Source: Neotamlana laminarinivorans | GTDB taxonomy: Bacteria; Bacteroidota; Bacteroidia; Flavobacteriales; Flavobacteriaceae | Direction: 5' to 3' | Length of the DNA stretch: 64,000 nucleotides | Assembly: GCF_020523925.1 (NCBI RefSeq) | Contig: NZ_JAJAPW010000004.1 | Coordinates: forward strand, 434,001 to 498,000 | Shown here: piece by piece, positions 1 to 9,827 of the stretch | How positions within the stretch are numbered: position 1 is the stretch's first letter | How the letters are laid out: each line of letters begins with the position of its first letter | Made by a program: the position numbers and the translations under genes | Notes under the pieces: model-generated | What the model was told of the DNA's origin: nothing | Seen by the model: only the letters and a program-made list of their open reading frames with translations | Databases searched by the model: none

Positions 1-333
1 GGAAACGATAAAGCTAATCCGCTTTCATCATTAAATAATAGTGATTATACAAATGTATCATATACATATAATGGAAATAAATTTACACGAAATGTTCAGT
101 TTATAGATAAAGAAGGGTATAAACAACTTACAGATAGCTTAAAACAAATGTCTGCAATGTTAGGGACTTCTGTTTACAAGTTAAATTATCATTTTGCTAA
201 ACCTATAAAATCGATTAATAATGATAATGCCATGTTTAGTGCAGATAGAAAAACAGTAACGGTAGAGTTTCCTTTTATGACATATATGTTAGACCCAGAA
301 GCATTAAACCTAGAAGTAATTTTAGAAGATTAA
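1..333 (+). CDS. C-terminal part of an unrecognised protein (5' truncated)
   Basis: The reading frame is open from the first base, so this is the last 110 residues of a gene that starts left of the window. An internal Met codon at 148 is not a likely start, because the frame continues upstream with protein-like composition. The visible part is polar and rich in Asn, Asp and Lys, and ends FPFMTYMLDPEALNLEVILED. No domain is recognised. The stop lies 4 bases before lipB, so the two are probably co-transcribed. Confidence 0.6.
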   Translation, partial: GNDKANPLSSLNNSDYTNVSYTYNGNKFTRNVQFIDKEGYKQLTDSLKQMSAMLGTSVYKLNYHFAKPIKSINNDNAMFSADRKTVTVEFPFMTYMLDPEALNLEVILED

Positions 334-337
334 TACA

Positions 338-1042
338 TTGAATAAAAAAGTAATTTTAGAAGATTTAGGCCATAAAGATTATAAAGAAACTTGGGACTAC
401 CAAGAAAGTTTATTTAAAGGCATTGTAGATACCAAAATAAAAAATAGGCGAGAAGAAGCTGGTTTAAAAACCAAAAACTACTTTTTATTTGTAGAGCATT
501 CGCATGTTTATACTTTGGGTAAAAGTGGCGATTTATCTAATTTACTTCTAGACGAAAATCAGCTTGCTAAAAAAGGGGCAACGTTTTATAAAATTAACAG
601 AGGGGGAGATATTACCTATCACGGTCCGGGGCAAATTGTTGGTTACCCTATTTTAGATTTAGAAAACTTTTTTACCGATATACACAAGTATTTACGTTTG
701 CTAGAAGAAATGATAATTTTAACTTTAGCTGAATACAACTTAAAAGCAGAACGAAGCCCTGGAGAAACAGGAGTTTGGTTAGATGTAGGAACACCGTTTG
801 CTCGCAAAATTTGTGCTATGGGTGTTCGTGCAAGCCGTTGGGTAACCATGCACGGTTTTGCTTTAAATGTAAATGCCGATTTGGGGTATTTCGATAATAT
901 AATTCCTTGCGGTATTCGCGGTAAGGCAGTAACATCTTTAAATGTTGAGTTAGGTAAAAAAACAGTAGATGAAGCCGAAGTTAAAACCAAACTTTTAAAG
1001 CATTTTGAAACCTTATTTGGCGCATATTTTATTACTAAATGA
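338..1042 (+). CDS. lipB: Octanoyltransferase LipB (lipoyl-[ACP] transferase)
   Basis: LipB moves octanoyl from acyl carrier protein to the lipoyl domains of 2-oxoacid dehydrogenases and the glycine cleavage system in the cytoplasm. The 234-residue length fits the family. The signature RGGDITYHGPGQ is at residues 88-99. The catalytic pair is visible as Lys157 (ARKICAMG) and Cys191 (IIPCGI). The start is a TTG at 338; an earlier start would run into the upstream gene. The last four bases (ATGA) overlap the next gene. Confidence 0.95.
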   Translation: MNKKVILEDLGHKDYKETWDYQESLFKGIVDTKIKNRREEAGLKTKNYFLFVEHSHVYTLGKSGDLSNLLLDENQLAKKGATFYKINRGGDITYHGPGQIVGYPILDLENFFTDIHKYLRLLEEMIILTLAEYNLKAERSPGETGVWLDVGTPFARKICAMGVRASRWVTMHGFALNVNADLGYFDNIIPCGIRGKAVTSLNVELGKKTVDEAEVKTKLLKHFETLFGAYFITK

Positions 1043-1542
1043 AATTAAAACGCATTTTTAAAATAACTTTACTAATATTCTGCATACTTATAGCAGGGCT
1101 ATTTAATTTTGCGTTGTTTTATTTTGTTTTTGGTGGAGGTTTTAGTTTTAAGAACAGGCAGTTTTTATTGGTAGCAGTAGCTTTTACAGGTATATCAAGT
1201 GTAATCTACCATATAAAAACGTTACCCATGTATAAACCTAAAGCAAAAAAAGTAGCAGAAATAAACTACGTACTATGGGTTTTAAACGGGCTATTTGCTT
1301 TAGCCGTATTATATCTTGCGATACGTTTATGGTATGATATGTTTTATAAGGTAAATTGGAAAGGTACTAATGAAGATTATCTTATTATACTATTGTTTTT
1401 TATACCTATGCTATTTACTGCAATTTCTATTCTTATTGAGGAGCGTGTACTTTATAACATAATTATAACATCTCGAAAGCATTCTCACTTCAATAAAATT
1501 AATCAAATTGGTACTAAACAACATAACGAAAATTCTAATTAA
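1039..1542 (+). CDS. Small integral membrane protein, function unknown
   Basis: This is a 167-residue protein with about four hydrophobic segments (near residues 5-31, 41-60, 75-98 and 112-133) and a short polar, His/Asn-rich tail. It starts inside the lipB stop codon (ATGA overlap), so it is translationally coupled to lipB. I recognise no family motif. The coupling may only reflect operon packing. Confidence 0.7.
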   Translation: MKLKRIFKITLLIFCILIAGLFNFALFYFVFGGGFSFKNRQFLLVAVAFTGISSVIYHIKTLPMYKPKAKKVAEINYVLWVLNGLFALAVLYLAIRLWYDMFYKVNWKGTNEDYLIILLFFIPMLFTAISILIEERVLYNIIITSRKHSHFNKINQIGTKQHNENSN

Positions 1543-1678
1543 ACACAGTAAGTTTAATAAGCTAAATTTTTGTTAAAACCGTGTTGTAAACTTCTAATTA
1601 ACAATTTCTACGGTTAAATTTTTGCATTTTTGCTTTTTAGAATCAGCCTATCTAAATTTAAAAGACCATCCTAAATAT

Positions 1679-4051
1679 ATGAACTTTCAATTCATTAAGC
1701 TTTTTGCATTTTCTTTCCTATTATTATTTGTGAGCTATTCGCATGCACAAAGTATTGAAATTAAAGGAAAAATTTTAGATGAAACCAGCAACGAACCTTT
1801 AGCATATGCAACAGTTTTAGTTGCAGATTCAGAAACTAAACAACCAATTTCAGGTACAACAACAGCTGAAGATGGTTCGTTTTACCTAAACACAGATGCA
1901 AAAAGCTTTTACATAGAAGTAAGTTATATTGGTTTTATTTCAAAAACCTTTAATCAATTCAATATTAAAAATAATACGATTGATTTAGGCACATTTACGT
2001 TAGCCGAAGATGCTGCCCAATTAGATGTTGTTTTGGTGCAAGCCGAAGTGTCTCGAACTCAATTTAAACTCGATAAACGCGTGTTTAATGTAGGGAAAGA
2101 TATTGCAAGTACTGGCGCTAGTGCGTTAGATGTGCTTAACAATGTGCCCAGTGTTAATGTAGATATTGAAGGTGCTATTAGCTTACGCGGAAATTCTGGA
2201 GTACAAGTTTTAATAAACGGAAAACCTTCTATTTTAACCGACGATGGCGGTGCTTTAGGAAGTATTACTGCCGACATGATTGAAAATATTGAAGTTATAA
2301 CAAATCCATCAGCAAAATACGATGCCGAAGGAACCTCAGGAATTATAAACATAATCATTAAAAAAGAAGAGCGTAAAGGCGTAAACGGTTCGGTAAGTTT
2401 AAATACGGGAATTCCAGATAACCACAGTATTGGTTTGAGTTTAAATAGACGTTCAGAAAAATTTAATTTATTTACACAGTTTGGTTTAGGACGCAGAAGT
2501 TATCCAAGAGATAGCGAAGGTGTTAATATTGATTTAGATGATAATACAACCCTAATTAATAGCGGAACCGAGTACAGAAACGAGAAATTTTACAATATTA
2601 CCTTAGGAATAGATTATTATATAACATCAAATGATGTGTTAACCCTTTCGGGGAATTTTGCCTACGAAATTGAAGATCAGCCTTCAAACTACAACTTTCA
2701 ACTTTTTGATGAAAACGATGCTTTAGAATCTGAATGGAACCGAAACGAAACCACCGAAGCTACAAACCCGAAATGGCAATACGAACTGGTTTATAAGAAA
2801 GATTTTAAAGACCATGACGATCACGATTTATTGTTTAGTGTAACTGGAAACTCGTTTGCAAAAGACCAAAACTCACTGTTTAACGATGTTACCGTTGCTG
2901 GTGAAGATTACGATGCTACACAAAAAATTAGAACAGATTTTTCCGAAGATAATTTTACGTTTAAGTTAGATTATACCAAGCCATTTAACGAACAATGGAG
3001 CATGGAAGCAGGAGGTCAATATGTGTTAAACGATGTAAGTAATGATTATGAAGTACAAGATTTAGATGGTGGTGTTTTTGTAACAGATACCGGGTTAACC
3101 AATATATTTAATTTTAACCAAAACGTTTTGGGTGTTTATGCTTCTGGAGCTTATCAAGGTGAAAAATGGGGTTTAAAAGGAGGTGTACGTTTAGAGCATA
3201 CCGATTTAGAAACTCTACTTGAAACTACCAACGAATCTAATAATCAAGACTATTCAAATTGGTTTCCTAGTTTGCATTCTTCTTATAAGTTTTCAGATGT
3301 GGTTTCACTGCAAGCAGGATATTCAAAACGTATTTACAGACCAAGATTAAGAGATTTAAATCCTTTTTTTAATATTAGAAACAGTTATAGCATCCGCCAA
3401 GGAAATCCAGAATTACAACCCGAATTTACCGATTCGTATGAAATTACAACTATTTTTGATATTAGTAAAACGGCGTTGAATTTTGGCGTGTATCATCGTT
3501 TTACAACCGATGTTATTGAAAGTATTACCACAGCAGAAGATAATGTAAGCACCGCAAGACCAGAAAATATTGGAACGAACAGTACTGTTGGTTTCGAATT
3601 CAATACCAAATATTCTCCTATAAATTGGCTAACATTTAATGTCGATTTTAATTTTAATTATTTTAATAGAGAGGGGACTTTCGAAGATCAGGTTTTCGAT
3701 TTTAATGGCGATCAATGGACGTCTAAATTAATGGCAAAGTTTAAATTGCCAGCAGATATCGATTTTGAAGCTACAGGAAACTATCAATCCGATTACGAAA
3801 CTGTTCAAGGTAACACCGAAGCTATTGCGTTTTTAGATATCGGGCTTCGTAAAAAAATACTTAAAGGTAAAGGCGTTTTTAGTTTTGGTGTTCGCGATGC
3901 TTTTGCCTCACGAAATTTTGAGAGTTTTACAAACCAAGACACGTTTACTAATTACTCTAAAAACTCACGAGGTCGTTTTTTAACTTTTGGCTTTAGTTAC
4001 GGTTTTGGTAAAGGTGAAGCTATGGAATATAGTGGAGGTAAAAGGCGTTAA
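1679..4051 (+). CDS. TonB-dependent receptor with carboxypeptidase-regulatory-like N-terminal domain
   Basis: A predicted outer-membrane beta-barrel receptor of about 790 residues. The ATG at 1679 is preferred over an in-frame TTG at 1622, because it places a normal signal peptide (hydrophobic FAFSFLLLFVSYSHAQ) at the N terminus. A carboxypeptidase-regulatory-like domain follows (SIEIKGKILDETSNEPLAYA), then a plug with ISLRGNSGVQVLINGKP and the PSAKYDAEGTSGIINI segment. The rest has barrel-like alternating strands ending in SYGFG. No SusD partner lies next to it, so it belongs to the lone outer-membrane beta-barrel receptor type; its substrate is unknown. Its TAA overlaps the stop of the convergent gene. 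Confidence 0.88.
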   Translation: MNFQFIKLFAFSFLLLFVSYSHAQSIEIKGKILDETSNEPLAYATVLVADSETKQPISGTTTAEDGSFYLNTDAKSFYIEVSYIGFISKTFNQFNIKNNTIDLGTFTLAEDAAQLDVVLVQAEVSRTQFKLDKRVFNVGKDIASTGASALDVLNNVPSVNVDIEGAISLRGNSGVQVLINGKPSILTDDGGALGSITADMIENIEVITNPSAKYDAEGTSGIINIIIKKEERKGVNGSVSLNTGIPDNHSIGLSLNRRSEKFNLFTQFGLGRRSYPRDSEGVNIDLDDNTTLINSGTEYRNEKFYNITLGIDYYITSNDVLTLSGNFAYEIEDQPSNYNFQLFDENDALESEWNRNETTEATNPKWQYELVYKKDFKDHDDHDLLFSVTGNSFAKDQNSLFNDVTVAGEDYDATQKIRTDFSEDNFTFKLDYTKPFNEQWSMEAGGQYVLNDVSNDYEVQDLDGGVFVTDTGLTNIFNFNQNVLGVYASGAYQGEKWGLKGGVRLEHTDLETLLETTNESNNQDYSNWFPSLHSSYKFSDVVSLQAGYSKRIYRPRLRDLNPFFNIRNSYSIRQGNPELQPEFTDSYEITTIFDISKTALNFGVYHRFTTDVIESITTAEDNVSTARPENIGTNSTVGFEFNTKYSPINWLTFNVDFNFNYFNREGTFEDQVFDFNGDQWTSKLMAKFKLPADIDFEATGNYQSDYETVQGNTEAIAFLDIGLRKKILKGKGVFSFGVRDAFASRNFESFTNQDTFTNYSKNSRGRFLTFGFSYGFGKGEAMEYSGGKRR

Positions 4052-5310
4052 GGTTGTTTTAAAACCATTTTAATGTTCTCTAACTTTCCGTCAATATTTT
4101 CAGGGATTTCTAAATTTAGAATTTTACAAATTAAGGGGTAAATATTAACGTTTTTTATTTCAGGAATGGTTAAGCCGGATTTGAAGGCGGGACCGTTGGC
4201 ATAAAAAATGCCCTGCATATCTTTGTAATTGGTTGAATATCCATGAACACCAATGTTTTTAAAAGGTCCCATACCTTTTTTTGTAGAAAAATAATATCCG
4301 TAATCCGGAATTATTTGCACAGTTCCCCAATCAGGATTACTAGGTGTATATTCAAAACCTGGTGTGTTTTCTGTTTTATAAACTTTAAAATGAAGTTCTT
4401 TTGGCTTTAAAAATGCTAAAATAGAATCGGTTGAAACGTTGGGTTTAGGGTGCAAGCTTACAAAAGCACCGTTACTAATAGATGTGTATAAATTATTGTT
4501 TTCTATTTGTGTTAAAGAAATAAAATTTTTGGTATTTACTTCTGCCATCCCATGATCAGAAACAATTATAATATTAACAGGTAGTTTGGTTTTGGCAATA
4601 CCTTCAAATAAATTTCCTAAATTTTTATCTAAATTGTAAAGTTTATTTTTGAGTTCTAAATCGTTATTGGGTCCGTATTTATGCCCGATATCATCCATGT
4701 CTGAGAAATACATGGTAATAAGTTTTGGACGTTTATTTTCCGGAAGATTTAACCAGTTTAAAACATCATTTACACGTTTTTCATTTTTTATTTTAGCATC
4801 ATATTTTTTGTAATATGTAGGGTGTTTACCTTGAATATTGGCTTCCGTACCTACAAAAAAGTAACTTGCAGTAATAATATTATGTTTTTGAGCTTGTAGC
4901 CAAATAGGTGTGCCATTGTAAAATTCGCCGTCTTCAACAACAGTTCTGTTACCAATGCTGTAAACAGCATCTTTTTTATAGCTGTAAAATGTATTACCAA
5001 TTAAGCCGTGTTTGTCTGGATACATGCCAGTGGCAATGCTGTAATGGTTAGGAAATGTTTTTGATGGAAAAGAAGAAATTAAGCCTTTGCTATTTACGCC
5101 TGTTTGTATAAATTTTGAAAGATTTGGAGGTGAAAATCTATTTACATAATCCCAACGAAAACCATCTAATGAAATTAAAATTACATAAGGTTTACCTTCT
5201 GGTGTTCTTGTGTTTATTTCAGTTTTTATGCTTCCTGGTTTTGCAGTTTTACATGATTGGAATATTAATAATAAAGCAATTAAATAGAATAATAGCTTGT
5301 TTTTTATCAT
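4048..5310 (-). CDS. Ectonucleotide pyrophosphatase/phosphodiesterase-like lipoprotein (alkaline phosphatase superfamily)
   Basis: A 420-residue lipoprotein (lipobox FQSC, Cys20) of the type I phosphodiesterase/NPP family, which hydrolyses phosphodiester or pyrophosphate bonds outside the cytoplasm. Visible active-site elements are Asp49 (ISLDGFRWDY), the nucleophile Thr85 in SFPSKTFPNHYS, Asp206/His210 in DMDDIGHKYGP, and Asp252-His253 in VSDHGMAEV. A late His in GVHGYS fits the last metal ligand. The real substrate cannot be read from sequence. It is convergent with the TonB receptor and their stop codons share bases. Confidence 0.9.
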   Translation of the reverse strand: MIKNKLLFYLIALLLIFQSCKTAKPGSIKTEINTRTPEGKPYVILISLDGFRWDYVNRFSPPNLSKFIQTGVNSKGLISSFPSKTFPNHYSIATGMYPDKHGLIGNTFYSYKKDAVYSIGNRTVVEDGEFYNGTPIWLQAQKHNIITASYFFVGTEANIQGKHPTYYKKYDAKIKNEKRVNDVLNWLNLPENKRPKLITMYFSDMDDIGHKYGPNNDLELKNKLYNLDKNLGNLFEGIAKTKLPVNIIIVSDHGMAEVNTKNFISLTQIENNNLYTSISNGAFVSLHPKPNVSTDSILAFLKPKELHFKVYKTENTPGFEYTPSNPDWGTVQIIPDYGYYFSTKKGMGPFKNIGVHGYSTNYKDMQGIFYANGPAFKSGLTIPEIKNVNIYPLICKILNLEIPENIDGKLENIKMVLKQP

Positions 5311-5420
5311 AATTTTTAAGCTTATTGGTGGTTACAAGTAGTAAAAACTAATGTATTACTTTATGAATGCAGCTTGGTTAAAATTTTTCTAAAAAAAGGT
5401 TAATTTTTTTAAATACTATT

Positions 5421-6209
5421 TTAATAATGGTATCTAATAGTTCTATCATTTAAGGCTTGCTCATTTCTATAATTATTAACGGGCATATTGTTTTTTAGTT
5501 TTAAGATTTCTTCAACAGATAAAATAATAGGTTTTTTAAAGAGAATCCAATTAACATTTTCTGTACAAGGAGGCGTTGTTAAAGAACCGTTGTAGGTATA
5601 ATAATCTTTGGAATGTTGAAAGAGTGAAGACAAATCTATTTTTTTATGTATATATTTAGTATCTCCATTTTTAAGAGGTAAAAAACTTTCTAAAAACTCA
5701 AATAATTGGCTTTCATTGCCTTCTTCACCAAGAATGCCTAATACACTTATTTCGCCGTGTTTGTTAATGTGAACTAAGTGAATTTCAATAGGATAAATTA
5801 TACCATTTATCTTATGCTCTGATGGTTCGTGAAAGTGAATTTGTTTTAGGTAATATATATCATTTTTATAAAAAATAGAATCACCTATTTCGAAATCAAA
5901 CTGTATAGAGTGTCCGTTATTATTTACTTTTTCAATATAGGTTGATGGAGAATAATGTATTTTTAAATCTGATCTATTTTTAACAGAATCTGTATGGGTG
6001 TGAATTATGTTTATTGGTGACTGGTGTAGGCCATCACATTCTGTGTTTGCTTCAATTTCAGCCCAATGCTTTGGAGCTGTTTCGCCTTGATAGCTCCAGT
6101 GTTTTATTTTATGTGGGGTATTATTTAATGCAAGCCCTTTTGTTTGTTTTTTGCATGATATAAGGCTTATTGTAAGAAGTGTAAATAAGGTGTAAACTAT
6201 TGTTTTCAT
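5421..6209 (-). CDS. Alpha-type carbonic anhydrase, lipoprotein
   Basis: Reversible CO2 hydration in the periplasm or at the cell surface. The 262-residue protein starts with a lipoprotein signal (LISC, Cys19). The alpha-family core is clear: HWSYQGETAPKHW near residue 37, QSPINI at 63-68, zinc ligands His125 and His127 in QIHFHEPSEH and His144 in EIHLVH, and TPPCTENVNW near residue 210. A lipid anchor on an alpha carbonic anhydrase fits its periplasmic role. It is on the same strand as the neighbouring lipoproteins but separated from them by about 75-110 bases. Confidence 0.95.
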   Translation of the reverse strand: MKTIVYTLFTLLTISLISCKKQTKGLALNNTPHKIKHWSYQGETAPKHWAEIEANTECDGLHQSPINIIHTHTDSVKNRSDLKIHYSPSTYIEKVNNNGHSIQFDFEIGDSIFYKNDIYYLKQIHFHEPSEHKINGIIYPIEIHLVHINKHGEISVLGILGEEGNESQLFEFLESFLPLKNGDTKYIHKKIDLSSLFQHSKDYYTYNGSLTTPPCTENVNWILFKKPIILSVEEILKLKNNMPVNNYRNEQALNDRTIRYHY

Positions 6210-6284
6210 GATGCATAAAAATTCTATACATCAAAATTAATATTGTAGTTTTCAAGAAAAGCTAACTTATATCAGGTTTTGTTA

Positions 6285-7226
6285 TTAGTTGTTTAAAAAT
6301 TCTAAAATTTTAGTATTTATAGCATCAGCTTGGTCTATAGATAAAAAATGACCGGCATTTGTAATAATTTCACCTTGCCCTTTTTGTAGTGTTTTAGCAA
6401 GTTCTATGGTTTTTTCGTTGTTAATAGCATCATTATCACCAATTAAAACCAAAGTGGGTAATTTTAAGTTTTTTAATTCATTTCTAGAAAATGGTTTCAT
6501 TTTCAGCATTAACTTATTCAAGGTGTCTTTTCCTGTGCCTATTTTATATTGTTTTATATATGTGTCGCTAATATTATTTGGGTTGTTAGACATGGCTTCT
6601 AGTGTTTGATTAACACGTTTTTCTTTAGAAGAAAACACATAAATAATATTTTTAAGTAAATCTGAGCTGGGTTTTATCCAAGTAAAAGTTTGAGCAGGAC
6701 TTAGTAAAACCAATTTTTTTATTTTTTCAGGATTGTTTAAAGTTAAATTAGTGGCAAGCCAACCGCCTCGTGATGCCCCAATAAGATTGAAGTTATTTAA
6801 ATCGAGCGCATAAAATATTTCGTTGTACCAATCTATTACGGTTTCAATGTCATCTATATCTTTTTGAATACATGATTTACCAGGTTCTAAAATAAAATCG
6901 ATAGCAAAAACACGATAATTATCGCTAAGGCTTTTAATGTTTGGATACCACATGGTAGAACTGGCATTCATACCGTGAAGTAAAACTATAGATTCTTTAT
7001 TGCTCTTGCCGCTAACAATTACATGAGCAACACCATATGTTGTGGGAATATAAAGTTCTTCAAAATTTACATCCCATAGTTTTAAACTTTCGTTGTAAGC
7101 TTCAAAGTATGCTTTATTTGATGCTACAGCATTTGTAATATATTTTGGTGTGGCTTTGTATTTGTCGTATTTATTAGTGCAATTAAAAAGTAAAATGCAA
7201 AGTGCTAAATATAAGATTAATTTCAT
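6285..7226 (-). CDS. Alpha/beta-hydrolase fold lipoprotein
   Basis: A 313-residue alpha/beta hydrolase with a lipobox (LFNC, Cys16). The oxyanion region VLLHGMNASS is at residues 81-90, the nucleophile elbow GASRGG places Ser152, and the probable acid and base are Asp264 or Asp266 (LIGDND) and His293 (NAGHFLS). The substrate cannot be predicted. Two bases separate its start from the stop of the DUF192 gene, so it is in the same transcription unit. Confidence 0.88.
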   Translation of the reverse strand: MKLILYLALCILLFNCTNKYDKYKATPKYITNAVASNKAYFEAYNESLKLWDVNFEELYIPTTYGVAHVIVSGKSNKESIVLLHGMNASSTMWYPNIKSLSDNYRVFAIDFILEPGKSCIQKDIDDIETVIDWYNEIFYALDLNNFNLIGASRGGWLATNLTLNNPEKIKKLVLLSPAQTFTWIKPSSDLLKNIIYVFSSKEKRVNQTLEAMSNNPNNISDTYIKQYKIGTGKDTLNKLMLKMKPFSRNELKNLKLPTLVLIGDNDAINNEKTIELAKTLQKGQGEIITNAGHFLSIDQADAINTKILEFLNN

Positions 7227-7228
7227 GG

Positions 7229-7711
7229 TTATTTTCTGCTAAAAGCAATACTATCGTTAACAGCAATTTCCCATTTGTCAACTAAACCGGCGTTAATTTC
7301 AAAAACATATTTGGCAGGAACGTTAGAGGGTAAAGATGCTTCGTTATAAGGTTTTGCGTTTTTTTGAAAACTAACAATTTTGTTATTGTTATCAATAAAA
7401 ATTAAGTCTAAACCAATTTTTGTGTTTTTCATGTAAAACGAACGTGGTTGCATATCGTTAAAAATAAAAAGCATTCCATGGTTTTCCTCCATATTGTTTC
7501 TATACATTAAACCAGTTTGCGTTTCGTATTCGGTTTCGGCAATTTCTATATCAAAATTAACCTGACTGCTATCACTTTTAAAAATTGTAAGTTCGCCTTC
7601 TTTTGAGAAAGTGATTTCGGTTTGTTTAATTACTTTTTTATCATCTTTACAAGAGAAATAAACTAGTATAAAACTCAACAATAAAACAGAAAAAAACCTT
7701 TTTGAAGTCAT
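7229..7711 (-). CDS. DUF192 family lipoprotein
   Basis: A 160-residue protein with a lipobox (VYFSC, Cys21) followed by a DUF192 domain from about residue 45 (TGLMYRNNMEENHGMLFIF, then YMKNTKIGLDLIFID). The family is widespread in secreted or lipid-anchored form, and its function is not established. The start codon overlaps the lgt stop by one base (TAATG arrangement), so its translation is coupled to lgt, the enzyme that lipidates proteins like this one. Confidence 0.85.
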   Translation of the reverse strand: MTSKRFFSVLLLSFILVYFSCKDDKKVIKQTEITFSKEGELTIFKSDSSQVNFDIEIAETEYETQTGLMYRNNMEENHGMLFIFNDMQPRSFYMKNTKIGLDLIFIDNNNKIVSFQKNAKPYNEASLPSNVPAKYVFEINAGLVDKWEIAVNDSIAFSRK

Positions 7712-8634
7712 TATTTTAGCGCTGTTTTAGGTTTGTAAACAAACATAAAATAAAGACCAATTAAAATAAACGGAATACTTAACCATTGCCCTGTATTTAA
7801 GCCAAACCAGTTAATATATTCTTCGCCTTGTGGTTCTTTAAAGAATTCAACAAAAAAGCGAATAGACCATAGTAGAATTAAAAATAAACCAAATAAAAAT
7901 CCGGTTTGTTCGCTTTTTTTTGTTTTAGCATAGAAATACAACAAAATTAAGAATACAAAAATGTAGCAAAACGATTCGTAAAGTTGTGCTGGGTGCCTGT
8001 ATGGTATAGCCTCTAAAAGTTCAGGATTGCTAGCAATGGCATCGTAGGCTTTTTGTACATCTTTAATACCTGTAATACGGGTAACTTCGTATTTATTATA
8101 ATAATCTTGAATAAAACGAACGCCTAACGGGAAGTCTCCAGATTTTTTACCAATAATTTCAGAGTTTATAAAGTTTCCAATTCTAATAAAAACTGCGCCT
8201 GAAGCCACCGCAAGCACAATACGGTCTAAAATCCATAAAATAGATTTGTAGTTGTATTTTTTACGATATAAATACATACCTATAATTATGCCAATAGCAG
8301 CGCCATGACTTGCTAAGCCTTGGAAACCTGTGAATTCTACCCCATTTTTAAAACTGAAAGGAAGAAAAATGCTAAAGAAATCTTGTTGTATTAATTCCGA
8401 CTGATAAAATAATACATGCCCTAAACGAGCACCAAGCATTGTCGCTAAAACTGTGTATATAAATAACGGGTCGAGGTAGTCCAACGAAATTTTTTCTTTG
8501 GTAAAAATACGTTTCATGATATAAAAACCAATTACAAATGCAGCAACCCACATTAGGCTGTAAAAATGTATTTTGAAATTTCCAATAATATCAATACCTG
8601 TAACGGGATTCCAATCTAGTTTTAGTAAATGCAT
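7711..8634 (-). CDS. lgt: Prolipoprotein diacylglyceryl transferase Lgt
   Basis: Lgt transfers diacylglyceryl from phosphatidylglycerol to the lipobox cysteine, the first step of lipoprotein maturation in the inner membrane. The 307-residue polytopic protein carries the signature RIGNFINSEIIG (Arg151 to Glu159) and the HGA segment at His110 (GLASHGAAIG). At least six membrane segments are visible. It heads a run of lipoprotein genes on the minus strand, but the proximity may be fortuitous. Confidence 0.95.
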   Translation of the reverse strand: MHLLKLDWNPVTGIDIIGNFKIHFYSLMWVAAFVIGFYIMKRIFTKEKISLDYLDPLFIYTVLATMLGARLGHVLFYQSELIQQDFFSIFLPFSFKNGVEFTGFQGLASHGAAIGIIIGMYLYRKKYNYKSILWILDRIVLAVASGAVFIRIGNFINSEIIGKKSGDFPLGVRFIQDYYNKYEVTRITGIKDVQKAYDAIASNPELLEAIPYRHPAQLYESFCYIFVFLILLYFYAKTKKSEQTGFLFGLFLILLWSIRFFVEFFKEPQGEEYINWFGLNTGQWLSIPFILIGLYFMFVYKPKTALK

Positions 8635-8688
8635 AGGTGTAATTTTATGGGTAAATATAACCCTAAATACAATGTTTTTTGTTAAATT

Positions 8689-9816
8689 TTAATTAATAAG
8701 TGAGATGGTTTCTATCTCGAAAATTAAATTAGACTTTCCAGGAATACCACGGTTGCCATATTCGCCATAAGCTAAATGGTATGGAATAAAAAAGGTAGCT
8801 TTATCTCCTAAGCTTAATTGTTTTAAGCCTTCTTTTAAACCTGCAATTAATGGTGCATCTGCACTTAGTTCTAGTTCTACAGCTTCATATTTATCTGCTA
8901 ATTTTCTTTTTTCGTTTACGGCATCAAGTGCTTCTGCTGTTTCAAGCTTGCTTGTTTCAAGTAGTTTTGCGTTTTCAAAATATACGGCATAGTGGCATAA
9001 AACAATATCGCCATCTTTTAACTTTTCTCCTGTGCCTTTTTCTGAAACAAAATATTTTAAGCCAGACTCAAGTGTTTTAGCTTTAGCTTTTTGGGCATCA
9101 AACTTGTCTTTTGAAGCTTTAATAATAGCAGCTTCTTTTTCTGCTTTTTCTTTTGCAAGGCGTTCTTCTTCTGCAAAATGATTAATAAAAATTTCGTTAG
9201 CCTTAAATTTTTTAGCGGTTTTACCTTTTCTAATAATGTTTAACTCTTGAATAATAACATCGTTTTTTGGGCGATTTCTGTTATCTACCTCTACATTTGA
9301 GATAGAGTCTTGAATATTTAAACCTATAACCAATTCTCCAAATACACTATGTACATTGTCTAGATGAGGTTTAGGTATTTCGGTAATAAAAAACTGGCTG
9401 CCATTGCTATTTGGGCCTGAGTTTGCCATAGATAAAATTCCTGGCTTGTCGTGTTTTAAATCGGGGTGAAATTCATCTTTAAACTTATATCCAGGATTTC
9501 CCATACCTGTTCCTGTTGGGTCTCCACCTTGAATCATAAACTTATCCATTACTCTATGAAAAATAAGGCCGTTATAAAACTTTTTACCTTTATAAGCACT
9601 ATCTACCATAGTGTTTGTGCCTTCTGCTAGCGAAACAAAATTGGCAACAGTTACTGGTACTTTTTCACTTTCTAATTTGGCAACCATAACGCCTTTGTTT
9701 GTAATAAATTCAGCATAAATACCATCTTCAAGTTCAGGGTATTGAGCTTTACATGAAGTAAGATTAATACATACTAAAACATTTAAAATGAAAATAGATT
9801 TTTTGTAGATGTTCAT
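8689..9816 (-). CDS. Dual-family immunophilin: cyclophilin-FKBP fusion peptidyl-prolyl isomerase
   Basis: A 375-residue lipoprotein (LTSC, Cys22) that joins two unrelated prolyl isomerase folds. Residues about 32-195 are a cyclophilin domain with catalytic Arg88 in FHRVMDKFMIQGGDP and Gln141-Phe-Phe in NGSQFFIT. A charged Lys/Glu-rich linker (about 200-245) leads to an FKBP domain (about 246-375) with GLKYFVSEKGTGEKLKDGD and AYGEYGNRGIPG. Cyclophilin-FKBP fusions are known in some flavobacteria. It probably folds exported proteins in the periplasm. Its neighbour gldI encodes another FKBP-like protein. Confidence 0.93.
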   Translation of the reverse strand: MNIYKKSIFILNVLVCINLTSCKAQYPELEDGIYAEFITNKGVMVAKLESEKVPVTVANFVSLAEGTNTMVDSAYKGKKFYNGLIFHRVMDKFMIQGGDPTGTGMGNPGYKFKDEFHPDLKHDKPGILSMANSGPNSNGSQFFITEIPKPHLDNVHSVFGELVIGLNIQDSISNVEVDNRNRPKNDVIIQELNIIRKGKTAKKFKANEIFINHFAEEERLAKEKAEKEAAIIKASKDKFDAQKAKAKTLESGLKYFVSEKGTGEKLKDGDIVLCHYAVYFENAKLLETSKLETAEALDAVNEKRKLADKYEAVELELSADAPLIAGLKEGLKQLSLGDKATFFIPYHLAYGEYGNRGIPGKSNLIFEIETISLIN

Positions 9817-9827
9817 TTTTTAAGGGT

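Noticed and set aside
1622-1678. A TTG start upstream of the TonB receptor
   Set aside because: It adds a polar stretch before the hydrophobic signal segment that begins at the ATG at 1679.
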